Positions 31,880 through 39,290 of a stretch of DNA of 40,123 nt are shown here, one piece after another; position 1 is the stretch's first letter; each line of letters begins with the position of its first letter. The stretch spans positions 1 to 40,123 of the IMG/VR virus record IMGVR_UViG_3300032163_000041; one strand, given 5' to 3'. Both the position numbers and the translations under genes were made by a program. This DNA comes from a virus. The notes beneath the pieces are model-generated. The model worked only from the letters and a program-made list of their open reading frames with translations, did not search any database and was not told where the DNA came from.

Positions 31880-33231
31880 CCAACGAGACGGGCAAGGCAA
31901 CCGAGATCCCGATGGTGTCGGCAGAACCGATGCCGACGAACGGTAGCGGGGCGCTGGCGATCCGCGCAAACGAGCCGATGGTCATGGACATTCGGCGCTC
32001 GCTCCCGCAGGCGAAAGCGCAGTTCGAGGCGATCCAGGAGTTTGTCAAAGACGTGCTGAAAGAGTCCGTCGCGGAAGACAAGGAAAAAGGGATCGAGGCC
32101 AAGGACGGCGACTATGGCCGCGTGCCGGGGATCGCAAAGCCGTTCTTGTTCAAGAGCGGTGCGGAGAAAATCGCGGCGCTGTTCGGCTACGCCCCGGTCT
32201 ACGTCACGCTCGAAAAGATCGAAGACTTCGGCGAGCGGGCGGTGAACGGGTTTTTCTTCTACCGCTACCGATGCGACCTCACATCAAAGAACACGGGCGC
32301 GGTCATGGGATCGGGCATCGGATCGTGCAACTCGAAAGAGGAGCGCTACCGATGGGCGCAGACGGAGCGCGTTTGCCCGAACTGCCAGAAGGCGGCGATC
32401 ATCAAGGGCAAGAAGGAATACGGTGGCGGCTGGCTCTGCTTCCAGAAAAAGGGCGGCTGTGGCAACAAGTGGCCGGACGGGGACCGATCCATCGAGAGTC
32501 AGTCCACCGAACGAGTCGAGCGCGAAGCATTCTCGCTCGTCAACACGATTGACAAAATGGCGCAGAAGCGGGCGCTGGTTGCGGCGGTACTGATTGCTAC
32601 CGGCACGTCGGCGCTGTTTACGCAGGACGAAGAGACGGTCGAGGCGTCCGACAAGGGCGCGACCGCGAAGCCCGCGACGGTTGTCTCGGGCGCAACGGCC
32701 AGCCCGCCAGCTACCGAAAAACCAGGGGCGAAAGCGGCACCTGCGGAATCGGCGAGCGGCCCGTTCTGGCGCGAGGCGGCACCGATTGAGGTCGAGCGGC
32801 ACTTCCTGCATCCAGAGGACAAACACGGGAAGTCGAAAAGCAAAAAGGGCGGCGAGTTGCCAGAAGGCTGCCGGTATCAGGTGACGCAAGAGAAGGGCGT
32901 CAAGGGAAAGCCTGGCTACGAGCCAGCGGTCTTTGCCAAGATGGTTGACGCGAACTTGTACGGGGCCGATCCGAGAAACGCCTCCGCGCCGGGACCAAAG
33001 CCCGCGACGGTCGTCTCGGTGGAATCTCCCGCGCACGGCCCGCTGCAAGGCGACAATCTGGACCGGGAGATCGCGCTAGAGATCCGCAAGCGGGGCTGGA
33101 CGCCTTCAAAGGTAACTCTGCGGGCGCACGCGCTCGGCGCACAGGATGGCGAGTGGACGCGGGCCGACGAGGCAATCAAGATGCGCCTGCTGTCTGCGCT
33201 CTGTGATTCGGAAGTCGCGGTGACGGCATGA
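31876..33231 (+). CDS. Putative recombination/annealing protein with zinc ribbon
   Basis: A 451-residue protein with a GTGA start. It belongs to a widespread phage family: YGRVPGIAKPFLFKSGAEKI (about 80-99), FFFYRYRC (126-133), a zinc ribbon (CPNC at 167-170, Cys188, Cys195), and NTIDKMAQKRALVAAVLIATGTSALFTQD (about 223-251). The last block recalls the helix seen in Rad52-like and RecT-like annealers, but I cannot prove this. A Pro/Ala/Lys-rich linker (about 255-300) and a C-terminal helical domain follow. Likely ssDNA binding or annealing in recombination. Confidence 0.55.
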   Translation: MTNETGKATEIPMVSAEPMPTNGSGALAIRANEPMVMDIRRSLPQAKAQFEAIQEFVKDVLKESVAEDKEKGIEAKDGDYGRVPGIAKPFLFKSGAEKIAALFGYAPVYVTLEKIEDFGERAVNGFFFYRYRCDLTSKNTGAVMGSGIGSCNSKEERYRWAQTERVCPNCQKAAIIKGKKEYGGGWLCFQKKGGCGNKWPDGDRSIESQSTERVEREAFSLVNTIDKMAQKRALVAAVLIATGTSALFTQDEETVEASDKGATAKPATVVSGATASPPATEKPGAKAAPAESASGPFWREAAPIEVERHFLHPEDKHGKSKSKKGGELPEGCRYQVTQEKGVKGKPGYEPAVFAKMVDANLYGADPRNASAPGPKPATVVSVESPAHGPLQGDNLDREIALEIRKRGWTPSKVTLRAHALGAQDGEWTRADEAIKMRLLSALCDSEVAVTA

Positions 33232-33767
33232 GCCAACCGAATCCGCCGCAGACCGAGGGCGCACTCGAAAAGAGGTTCCCGGGCATGACGGCGCTGCCGT
33301 GGAGGCTGACGGGACACGGAATCAGAAACAAAGAGGACTCACTGAATAGCATAGAGCCAGCAGGGGCATTAGGCAGATACGTGGCGGTTTTCGGTGGACT
33401 GGACGATGAAGGCGAACGGGTTGACGCAACAGATCAGAACGAGCAGGACGCGGCGGCGGTCCTGCACGCCGTCTCGACCTACGACGCTAGCGCGGAAATG
33501 ATCGCGGCGCTCCGGGCAGTGTCGGCAGAGTGGAAGGCCGAGAGCAAGCGGGCCTCCGAAGATTGCACGGCACTCGGAAACAAGGCGGTTGAGATCGCAA
33601 CGCAAGCCATACAGTTGCGCGATGCGCTGCGAGAGACGCTGGGCTTTTGGCAAGGGATCTTGGCCCCGATGCCGGGGGCTACCGTCGAAATCAACCTCGC
33701 TCATGCGCGGGCATTCGCGGAACATGCGAGCAAAGCCATAGAGCTGGCGCTTGGGATGAAGCCATGA
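33228..33767 (+). CDS. Hypothetical protein (179 aa)
   Basis: ATGA overlap. N-terminal pattern TALPWRLTGHGI ... DQNEQDAAAVLHAV resembles the Ea8.5-like/TPGPWR phage proteins of unknown function, with DAAFIxxAV before a long helix. The C-terminal half is a coiled helix. Early-region accessory. Confidence 0.6.
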   Translation: MSQPNPPQTEGALEKRFPGMTALPWRLTGHGIRNKEDSLNSIEPAGALGRYVAVFGGLDDEGERVDATDQNEQDAAAVLHAVSTYDASAEMIAALRAVSAEWKAESKRASEDCTALGNKAVEIATQAIQLRDALRETLGFWQGILAPMPGATVEINLAHARAFAEHASKAIELALGMKP

Positions 33768-33868
33768 CCCAGCCGACAGCAGGGGAGACGCGGGTGAACG
33801 CAGAGCGGTTCAGGTCCACGAGGAAGCCAACGCAAACATCCGGCGCGTCCGGGAGGGGGTTGAAGTGA
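33764..33868 (+). CDS. Possible 34-residue peptide, PTAGE start
   Basis: ATGA overlap before, GTGA after. Thr/Arg-rich. Its codons ccg aca gca ggg gag recur at the start of the gene at 35383, in a 16-bp match. Could be a linker peptide. Confidence 0.35.
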   Translation: MTQPTAGETRVNAERFRSTRKPTQTSGASGRGLK

Positions 33869-34188
33869 ACCAAACGAACCAGCAAGGCGACGTGATCTTC
33901 GTCCGCGAGGCTATCCCCGCAGACGCGAAAGTCAGGCAGTCGAATGTCGTCAGAGAGGGAGAGGGGCATCACGCCCACGTCCTCGTCGGAGACGAGGTCG
34001 AGTTGTTTGAGAAAGACGGCACGATCTACGCCCGCGTCGGACATGGTGGTGCCACCATCGAGCACCAACGGGTCGGCGGCGGGCCGGGCGAACACCGGAC
34101 GCAGACCATCGCGCCTGGAGAGTACAGGACGCCAGGAGTGGTCGAATGGAACCCGTGGGAACAGGAGGCACGCCGTGTCCAGGACTAG
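33865..34188 (+). CDS. GDV/HHAHV-type partner protein
   Basis: A 107-residue beta-rich protein with a GTGA start. It shows QGDVIFVREA at the N-terminus, GEGHHAHVLVGDEVELFEKDG in the middle, then an EHQR, and ends PGEYRTPGVVEWNPWEQEARRVQD. Proteins with this layout (GDV...TGHAH...HEEH...PGxYxVxxQREY) often precede DUF6745-type proteins in bacteria; the pair has no known function. The His cluster looks metal-binding. Overlaps the next gene by 14 bases. Confidence 0.6.
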   Translation: MNQTNQQGDVIFVREAIPADAKVRQSNVVREGEGHHAHVLVGDEVELFEKDGTIYARVGHGGATIEHQRVGGGPGEHRTQTIAPGEYRTPGVVEWNPWEQEARRVQD

Positions 34189-35386
34189 CGGCGTTCCGGC
34201 CGAATACATCGAGGCGTGTACGTATCCCGGTAGGCTCAACGAGGCGGAGGTCCAGACCGCGCTCGAACATTACGTGTCGAGCCTCGGGATCTCGCGGGAG
34301 GTAAGGCGGCTGCGGAGGGGATGGACGGTTGAGGACGACACTAATCTGCGTGCGTGGGTTGGAACGCTGGCGGCAGACGTTTGTGATCTTCTCGACGCCC
34401 GCGACGCCCTCGACGCCCGCGACGCCCTCGACGCCAGCGACGCCCGCGACGCCCTCGCCGCCCGCGCCGCCCGCGCCGCCCGCGCCGCCCTCGACGCCCT
34501 CGACGCCCGCGCCGCCCGCGACGCCCGCGACGCCCGCGACGCCCTCGCCGCCCGCGCCGCCCGCGCCGCCCGCGCCGCCAGCGCCGCCCTCGACGCCCGC
34601 GACGCCCGCGCCGCCCGCGCCGCCCGCGCCGCCAGCGACGCCCTCGCCGCCCGCGACGCCCTCGACGCCCGCGACGCCCGCGACGCCAGCGACGCGCTGG
34701 AACGGTTCGCGCGATGGGCAGTAGCAAAATCTGGCTGGTGGTATTCATTCGATATATCGTGGATTTCGACCACGCACATCGGAGCGCGGCAAACTGGTAA
34801 GATTTTGCCGTGGGCGAGGCACCTCTACGATTCGTTCTTGGTCGGAGCATGGTATTTGATCTGGACCGACAAGGTGATCTATTGGGTGGCGAAGCCGACA
34901 GTCCACAAGACTGCCGAGAGACGCCTGCACAACGATCATGGCCCCGCAATCGTGTCGGACGCAGAGGATCTATATTTCCTCAACGGGGTGCTCGTGGAGC
35001 CGTGGCTGGTCGAGACCCCGGCAGATAAGTTGGACCCGGTGAAGGTAATGGCGTTGGAAAACGTGGACGAGCGGCGAGAGGGAATCCGCAAGGTCGGAAT
35101 AGATCGGATGCTAGAAAAACTGGACGCCCGGATCGTGGACACGTGGAGCTACCAGACCGAGAACGGCGAAGTGCATCCGTACGAACTGTATGCTCTGAAA
35201 CTACCAGGGGCCGAGGCAGAGTCGAAGGCGCTGAAGATGCGGAATCCGTCGCTTGGCGTGTATCACGTCGAGTTTGTCTGGCCAGGAGTCAAGACGTGCC
35301 GTGAGGCGCTGGCTTGGCGCAACACGGGCGGATCGCAGGATAGTAAGGTTCTCGCCGCATGGACGCCGCCTCCGGTGCTGACGTGA
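34175..35386 (+). CDS. DUF6745-like protein with Ala-rich 34-unit repeat
   Basis: A 403-residue protein. Start GTG 34175 with AGGAGG upstream; the frame is open further upstream only in the shadow of the partner gene. An N-terminal helical region is followed by 34 three-residue units D/A-A-R/L/S, then a Trp-rich segment (ARHLYDSFLVGAWYLIW) and a C-terminal domain with RRLHNDHGPAIVSDAEDLYFLNGVLV and then EEN/ERR-like positions (ALENVDERREGIRKVG). That arrangement is typical of DUF6745-type proteins, whose role is unknown. Confidence 0.55.
   Translation: MSRTSGVPAEYIEACTYPGRLNEAEVQTALEHYVSSLGISREVRRLRRGWTVEDDTNLRAWVGTLAADVCDLLDARDALDARDALDASDARDALAARAARAARAALDALDARAARDARDARDALAARAARAARAASAALDARDARAARAARAASDALAARDALDARDARDASDALERFARWAVAKSGWWYSFDISWISTTHIGARQTGKILPWARHLYDSFLVGAWYLIWTDKVIYWVAKPTVHKTAERRLHNDHGPAIVSDAEDLYFLNGVLVEPWLVETPADKLDPVKVMALENVDERREGIRKVGIDRMLEKLDARIVDTWSYQTENGEVHPYELYALKLPGAEAESKALKMRNPSLGVYHVEFVWPGVKTCREALAWRNTGGSQDSKVLAAWTPPPVLT
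34394..34699 (+). repeat. 34 x 9-bp in-frame tandem repeat
   Basis: 34 units of GAC/GCC GCC CGC/CTC/AGC encode D/A-A-R/L/S. Third positions are C in almost every codon, except the final DAL unit which uses GCG and CTG, which implies recent expansion. All six frames are open across it. Confidence 0.92.
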
Positions 35387-35979
35387 GCGATTCGCCGACA
35401 GCAGGGGAGGGGTCTTGCCGGGAGTGCAAGGGCGCGGGCCGCTGGGATAGGTCGGGACTCGTCAAAATGGCCTGCCCCCGCTGCACCGGCACGGGCAAGG
35501 AACCTCGCGGCGAAGCAAGGGACGGAGGGGAAGGTGGTGGATCAAGGCGCGGACCAACCGGAGCCCCTGGCTTCGGAGTAGCGCAGCCCGTACCAAGTGG
35601 GCCTGCTACGCAGTCCACCACCGACCCATCCGCCCCTCGCGGCGAAACCGAATCTCCGTGGGCGGAGAAGGAGTCGCCGTGGTGTCCGGAATGTGGCGGA
35701 ACGGGCCGAAGCGGCCAGCAGGAACATCATCGCGGCTGCGGAACGGACTCCGGGGAGTGCAACTGCGGCGGCGTCGAAGTTCAATGCGACTGTGCCGGAA
35801 CGGGACTCTCGCCGCGCGTCCAAGTCTGCCTAGACGCCCTTCGCGGCGTGCCCGACCCCGCAAAGTTGCTCGCGGCGGCGGCTGCCATGTTCGAGGAGAT
35901 CGAAGCAGTGGGCTCCGTTGCGAACGGCACGTTCGACGCCTACCGCTCCGCCCGCCGCTCCCAGGAGGATATGGGATGA
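35383..35979 (+). CDS. DnaJ-type zinc-motif protein without J domain
   Basis: A 198-residue protein; GTG 35383 overlaps the DUF6745 stop. Cys-rich motifs of the DnaJ type: CRECKGAG, CPRCTGTG, CPECGGTG and CDCAGTG. A Ser/Pro/Gly-rich linker separates the first and second pair. The end is helical. In DnaJ this domain binds unfolded protein and zinc; no J domain is present. Confidence 0.65.
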   Translation: MSDSPTAGEGSCRECKGAGRWDRSGLVKMACPRCTGTGKEPRGEARDGGEGGGSRRGPTGAPGFGVAQPVPSGPATQSTTDPSAPRGETESPWAEKESPWCPECGGTGRSGQQEHHRGCGTDSGECNCGGVEVQCDCAGTGLSPRVQVCLDALRGVPDPAKLLAAAAAMFEEIEAVGSVANGTFDAYRSARRSQEDMG

Positions 35980-36188
35980 GCGCCTGGACCGTCAGCGAAG
36001 AGACAACGGAGGTTGGACGGCTGCGGCTAGTGATGAGGGTTTGTCGGTTCGGCTGGTACACGCACGTCTACAAGGGCCGCACAAAGATTCACATGATCGC
36101 GCCGGATCAGAACCAAGTTCGCGCGGGGATCGCCGCGATCCTTTGGGCGCGGGAGTGGAACCAAAAGAACGAGGGAGGTGCGCGATGA
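35976..36188 (+). CDS. Hypothetical protein (70 aa)
   Basis: ATGA overlap; the longer upstream frame is a shadow of the DnaJ-like gene. A beta-strand-rich pattern (VGRLRLVMRVCRFGWYTHVYKG) followed by a helix. Unknown. Confidence 0.55.
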   Translation: MSAWTVSEETTEVGRLRLVMRVCRFGWYTHVYKGRTKIHMIAPDQNQVRAGIAAILWAREWNQKNEGGAR

Positions 36189-36454
36189 CGCCGAACGAGA
36201 GAGCGCAGAGCGTCACGGCGATTCTGAAGCTCTCGCTCGGAATCGAGTTGAACGCGGAGGACTGGGAGTTCATCGCCGGAGAGATTGAAGGAACCATCCA
36301 CTCGGCGGTCCTGGCCGAGAGAGAAGCCTGCGCGACGGAGGCGGATGAATGCAGACGAACCGGCAATAGAGCCTGTGAGTGCGCAGCAGCAATCCGCTCC
36401 CGCTCCGAACCAGCGGCGAGCGTCACAACGGAAAAGGAGGCGAGACATGGGTGA
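36185..36454 (+). CDS. Hypothetical protein (89 aa)
   Basis: ATGA overlap. Helical, with a CATEADECRRTGNRACECAAAIR stretch holding four Cys. Such Cys-rich helices with RREACAAAA-like pattern are common in phage accessory genes. Overlaps the next gene by 8 bases. Confidence 0.55.
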   Translation: MTPNERAQSVTAILKLSLGIELNAEDWEFIAGEIEGTIHSAVLAEREACATEADECRRTGNRACECAAAIRSRSEPAASVTTEKEARHG

Positions 36455-36668
36455 TTTCAGAGATGAACTACAGTCGCTGTTGAACCATTGGAGCAAGGAG
36501 AACGGATCGAACACGCCCGATTTCGTGCTGGCAGCGTATCTCGCCGCGTGCCTGGAAGCGTTCGACGCGGCCACGCAGGAACGCGAGAAGTGGTACGGCC
36601 ACGGGCATGTGCCAGAGCAGACCGAATCATCATTCACAAAAACCAGGGAGGCAGGCGATGCCGCGTAG
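36447..36668 (+). CDS. Hypothetical protein (73 aa)
   Basis: ATG with AAAGGAGG upstream; GGAG sits close. Acidic and helical with FVLAAYLAACLEAFDAATQEREKWYG. Small phage proteins with this pattern (YLxxCLxAFdxAtxxRdxWYg) are common; function unknown. Confidence 0.55.
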   Translation: MGDFRDELQSLLNHWSKENGSNTPDFVLAAYLAACLEAFDAATQEREKWYGHGHVPEQTESSFTKTREAGDAA

Positions 36669-36840
36669 CGTGAAGCAGGCGAGGGCGAAGGCGTGCTGGC
36701 TGTGGGTGGAAACCAAGAGCGGAGATCCGATGCCGCTGGTAGGTGGCGGCAGGTTAGCGGCGGGGGGTCCGGTCAAGGGTTGGCGGCGAGTTTGCTACGT
36801 CCCGGCCTCCCGCCGATCCACTAGGGGGAGGGCGAAGTGA
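36658..36840 (+). CDS. Basic hypothetical protein (60 aa)
   Basis: ATG with GGGAGGCAGGCG upstream, overlapping the previous gene by 11 bases. Basic, Gly-rich middle. No family seen. Stop overlaps the next GTG. Confidence 0.45.
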   Translation: MPRSVKQARAKACWLWVETKSGDPMPLVGGGRLAAGGPVKGWRRVCYVPASRRSTRGRAK

Positions 36841-37028
36841 CGAAGGCGCAAAACGACAAGTGCTGGGGGTGCGACGGAACCGGCCTGTTGAGATACGGAA
36901 AGTGGGAGAGCGGTCCTCCGCCGCAATGCGATAGGTGCGGAGGCGACGGCAAGGAATCGAGTCGTTTGGCGCGAATCGAAGCAGCCCAAAAGCTGCGGGC
37001 ATCGTGGGCGATGAAGGGACGGCGATGA
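36837..37028 (+). CDS. Second DnaJ-type zinc-motif protein (63 aa)
   Basis: GTGA overlap. CWGCDGTG and CDRCGGDG, a two-motif version of the DnaJ cysteine-rich domain, with 16 residues between them and a short basic helix after. Probably one zinc site. A relative of the gene at 35383. Confidence 0.6.
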   Translation: MTKAQNDKCWGCDGTGLLRYGKWESGPPPQCDRCGGDGKESSRLARIEAAQKLRASWAMKGRR

Positions 37029-37432
37029 GGAGCGAGCGCATGATTGCGCTGTCTCTGATGCAACCGTGGGCGTCTCTTGTGGCTCTGAAGCACAAACGAA
37101 TCGAAACGCGATCGTGGACGACGATCTACCGAGGGCCGCTTGCGATTCACGCATCGAAGGGGATGCCGCTATGGGCAAAAGAGGTCTGCGAGGATGAGAC
37201 AGAGCGCGGACTACTTCCGCCGGATAGCCTGCCTCTCGGCGCAATCGTCGCGGTCTGCCGACTCGCTGACGTGCGGCGAACGGAGATTGTCGAGCCGACG
37301 CTTTCGGAAAACGAAAGACGGCTCGGGAACTATGAGCCGGGCCGATTTGCGTGGTTTCTGGAAGACGTTGATGCGCTACCGGAGCCGATCCCGGCAAAAG
37401 GCTCGCTCGGACTTTGGAGCTGGCGGCGATGA
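37025..37432 (+). CDS. ASCH domain protein
   Basis: A 135-residue protein starting at the ATGA overlap. ASCH signs: ALSLMQPWASLVALKHKRIETRSW, YRGPLAIHASK, GAIVAVCRLADV, and a GNYEPGRFAWFLEDVDAL ending with the GxLGLW. ASCH is a PUA-like fold that binds RNA or nucleotides and is common in phage early regions, where it may act on tRNA or transcripts. Confidence 0.75.
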   Translation: MRSERMIALSLMQPWASLVALKHKRIETRSWTTIYRGPLAIHASKGMPLWAKEVCEDETERGLLPPDSLPLGAIVAVCRLADVRRTEIVEPTLSENERRLGNYEPGRFAWFLEDVDALPEPIPAKGSLGLWSWRR

Positions 37433-37677
37433 AGCGGACTCTGCGCGTTGGTGGGAGGCGGTGGCACTTCGTGCAGGACGAGAACGGGATGGCGGACAAC
37501 TACTACTGGCAGAGCGGCAGCGGACTAGGGATAGGGCTATTCGTGATTCTGTTCTGGCGCGGAGGCAAGCCCGCATGGTTATGGCGGCGATACGCGGAGG
37601 GATGGCAAAACTCGGCACACAAGACACGACGCGCGGCGATGCTCGCTGCCACCCGCGCCGCCAAGGAGAAGCGGTGA
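37429..37677 (+). CDS. Hypothetical basic protein (82 aa)
   Basis: ATGA overlap. Aromatic-rich middle (NYYWQSGSGLGIGLFVILFW) and a basic C-terminal helix. Could be peripheral-membrane; no family recognised. Confidence 0.5.
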   Translation: MKRTLRVGGRRWHFVQDENGMADNYYWQSGSGLGIGLFVILFWRGGKPAWLWRRYAEGWQNSAHKTRRAAMLAATRAAKEKR

Positions 37678-37946
37678 AAATCCTGGTCCTGATCCTTGTG
37701 CGGATGGATGGTCCGGGCCTGGACGACCGCGGATTCGCATGGACGGCACGCGGCGGACCGCCGAACCTAGACGTGATCCTTGGCGAGGTGGACCACGAGC
37801 AGATCTTATTGGCGTTGGAGAGCGGGAAGGACCGAGTCGAACGGTGCGTTCGATGCAAAGCCAGAGTCGTGCTACTGGCGAAGAGGGACGGTGAAGAATG
37901 GGAAGTTGCGCCACCTGTTGATGATCTCGTGTGCGATCTGTGTTGA
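37674..37946 (+). CDS. Zinc-motif protein (90 aa)
   Basis: GTGA overlap; the frame continues upstream only as a shadow. Hydrophobic N-terminus (KILVLILV) followed by an acidic middle, then CVRC and a terminal CDLC. The two CxxC pairs suggest a zinc ribbon. Confidence 0.55.
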   Translation: MKILVLILVRMDGPGLDDRGFAWTARGGPPNLDVILGEVDHEQILLALESGKDRVERCVRCKARVVLLAKRDGEEWEVAPPVDDLVCDLC

Positions 37947-37986
37947 CCGAACCTGCGGCGACCCCCGGAACCGGAGAGCGGAGAGA

Positions 37987-38343
37987 GTGACGCACTCGGA
38001 GAAAGTGTGCCTCTGGCTCGAAGCGAATCCGGGCAGCACCTACGGAGACGTGACGCGGGCGACGGGAGTTTGCTCGCCGCACAGACGAATCACGGGTAAG
38101 GAATCTCCGAAGGGCTGGACGCTCCACACCGAGAAACGCGGCAAGCTGTTCGTCCACTTCGCCAGCCGCTCGGCGGTCGAGTGCAGGGCAGACGGGATCG
38201 CGGGCCAACGATCAAGCCAACCTGATCGCCCCCCACCTCCCGCCCCCGTCTGTCCTGCACCGGACCGCCCGGAGCCGAGCGAGGAAGAGGTCGAATCCGC
38301 GCTGGCAAAGTTGGGGATTGACAGGCCGAGAGTTCTGGCGTAG
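37987..38343 (+). CDS. Winged-helix-like protein (118 aa)
   Basis: Start GTG 37987 with GGAGAG upstream; the ATG at 37921 is inside the previous gene and has no site. N-terminal 65 residues (KVCLWLEANPGSTYGDVTRATGV ... GWTLHTEKRGKLFVHF) look like a winged helix, followed by a Pro-rich linker and an acidic helix. Could be a replication accessory protein given its neighbour. Confidence 0.5.
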   Translation: MTHSEKVCLWLEANPGSTYGDVTRATGVCSPHRRITGKESPKGWTLHTEKRGKLFVHFASRSAVECRADGIAGQRSSQPDRPPPPAPVCPAPDRPEPSEEEVESALAKLGIDRPRVLA

Positions 38344-38373
38344 GCGAGACAACGTAATAGGAGGCCAGCCGAA

Positions 38374-38481
38374 ATGATTCAGCTCGGAAAGATGCTTTGC
38401 GTTCACAGGTGCGCCGTTCGCACCGGGAGATCGTCGCTGGCCTCCGTGGGCGCAAGGCAGCTTTGCGGGCTGATTCATTGA
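38374..38481 (+). CDS. Possible 35-residue leader peptide
   Basis: ATG with AGGAGG nine bases upstream. Cys-rich short frame ending in a TTGA overlap with the replication gene. It provides the only good ribosome-binding site for that gene and so may be a coupling leader. Confidence 0.4.
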   Translation: MIQLGKMLCVHRCAVRTGRSSLASVGARQLCGLIH

Positions 38482-39290
38482 GCCGCCAGCGATTTATTGA
38501 TCCTGACATTTGGACCGATGGGAGGGTGATTCGATTGGACGAACTGGGAAGGCTGATCTATGTAGGCACGATCACGCTGGCGGATGACGAGGGCAGGCTA
38601 CAGGCCGATCCGGCCATCATCCACGGGCGGATGTGCATCGGATTGAGGTTCACGGTCGAAGACGTGCGGGCGGTTTTGGTTGAACTGGATCGCGTCGGAT
38701 TGTTGCGAATCTACCAGACAACCTCTGAATGGATCGCGGACCATCCTAGGTGGAAGCAATACCAAAACCCCAAGTACCGAAAAGACTCGAAACTACCAGG
38801 CTTTAGCGCCGATTGTCCCAGACTCCGGGACAATTCGGCCCGGAACCCGGCCAATGTCTTACATGGGGTAGTGGTTGGGGTTGGGGTTGGGGTTGGGGTA
38901 GTGGATAAAAAGAAAGATCTAAATCTTCCCGTGCAAAAGCGCACGGGAGCCCCGAACATTCACGAGGGCTTCAAGATCACAGAGACATTTCGGGCTTGGT
39001 ACGCGACACGCTACAACCGGCCTCACGCGCAAGCGACGAAAGGACAGGCCGCGCGGCTAATGCAACTACTTCGGCCCGTCGCGACGAACGGGAACGGGGT
39101 CAAGGAATATGCTGCATCGCCTGCGGCAGAAAACTTTATCTCGGCGTGCGAGGTGTCCTTCCGCGCATCTCCCCCGCCTTGGTTTTTGAGAAATGATCCG
39201 TTGACACTAGAAGCCGTCCTGAAACATTGGACGGAGATATGGGACCGCTACGTCCAGAAAGGGCAAAAACTTGGAATCATTGGCAAGTAA
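38478..39290 (+). CDS. Replication initiator / DnaD-like protein
   Basis: A 270-residue protein. I start at TTG 38478 (TTGA overlap), since the family begins with a short MxxRxxIDPxIW module and the earlier TTG 38397 lies inside the leader. SRQRFIDPDIW, LDELGRLIYVGTITLADDEGRL, ADPAII, and a winged-helix body ending YQNPKYRKDSK match the N-terminal domain of phage replication organisers. A VGVGVG linker encoded by (GGGGTT)n precedes a helical C-terminal domain that may load the helicase. It could hold the origin within the gene, as in lambda O. Confidence 0.7.
   Translation: MSRQRFIDPDIWTDGRVIRLDELGRLIYVGTITLADDEGRLQADPAIIHGRMCIGLRFTVEDVRAVLVELDRVGLLRIYQTTSEWIADHPRWKQYQNPKYRKDSKLPGFSADCPRLRDNSARNPANVLHGVVVGVGVGVGVVDKKKDLNLPVQKRTGAPNIHEGFKITETFRAWYATRYNRPHAQATKGQAARLMQLLRPVATNGNGVKEYAASPAAENFISACEVSFRASPPPWFLRNDPLTLEAVLKHWTEIWDRYVQKGQKLGIIGK
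38877..38898 (+). repeat. (GGGGTT)3GGGG G-quadruplex motif
   Basis: Four G4 tracts separated by TT at 38877-38898, with a fifth G4 at 38865-38868. It encodes the VGVGVG linker. It can fold into an intramolecular quadruplex in DNA or in the transcript and is followed by an A/T-richer stretch (gataaaaagaaagatctaaat). Confidence 0.9.

Noticed and set aside
34394-34699. CRISPR array or diversity-generating variable region
   Set aside because: Units are 9 bp with no spacers; substitutions are not restricted to adenine positions and no reverse transcriptase is present.
34341-34949. Minus-strand frame rich in RRGRRG and sense frame rich in TPATPS
   Set aside because: Both arise from the 9-bp repeat keeping every frame open. 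Only the D/A-A-R/L/S frame continues into a known-type domain and has a proper start.
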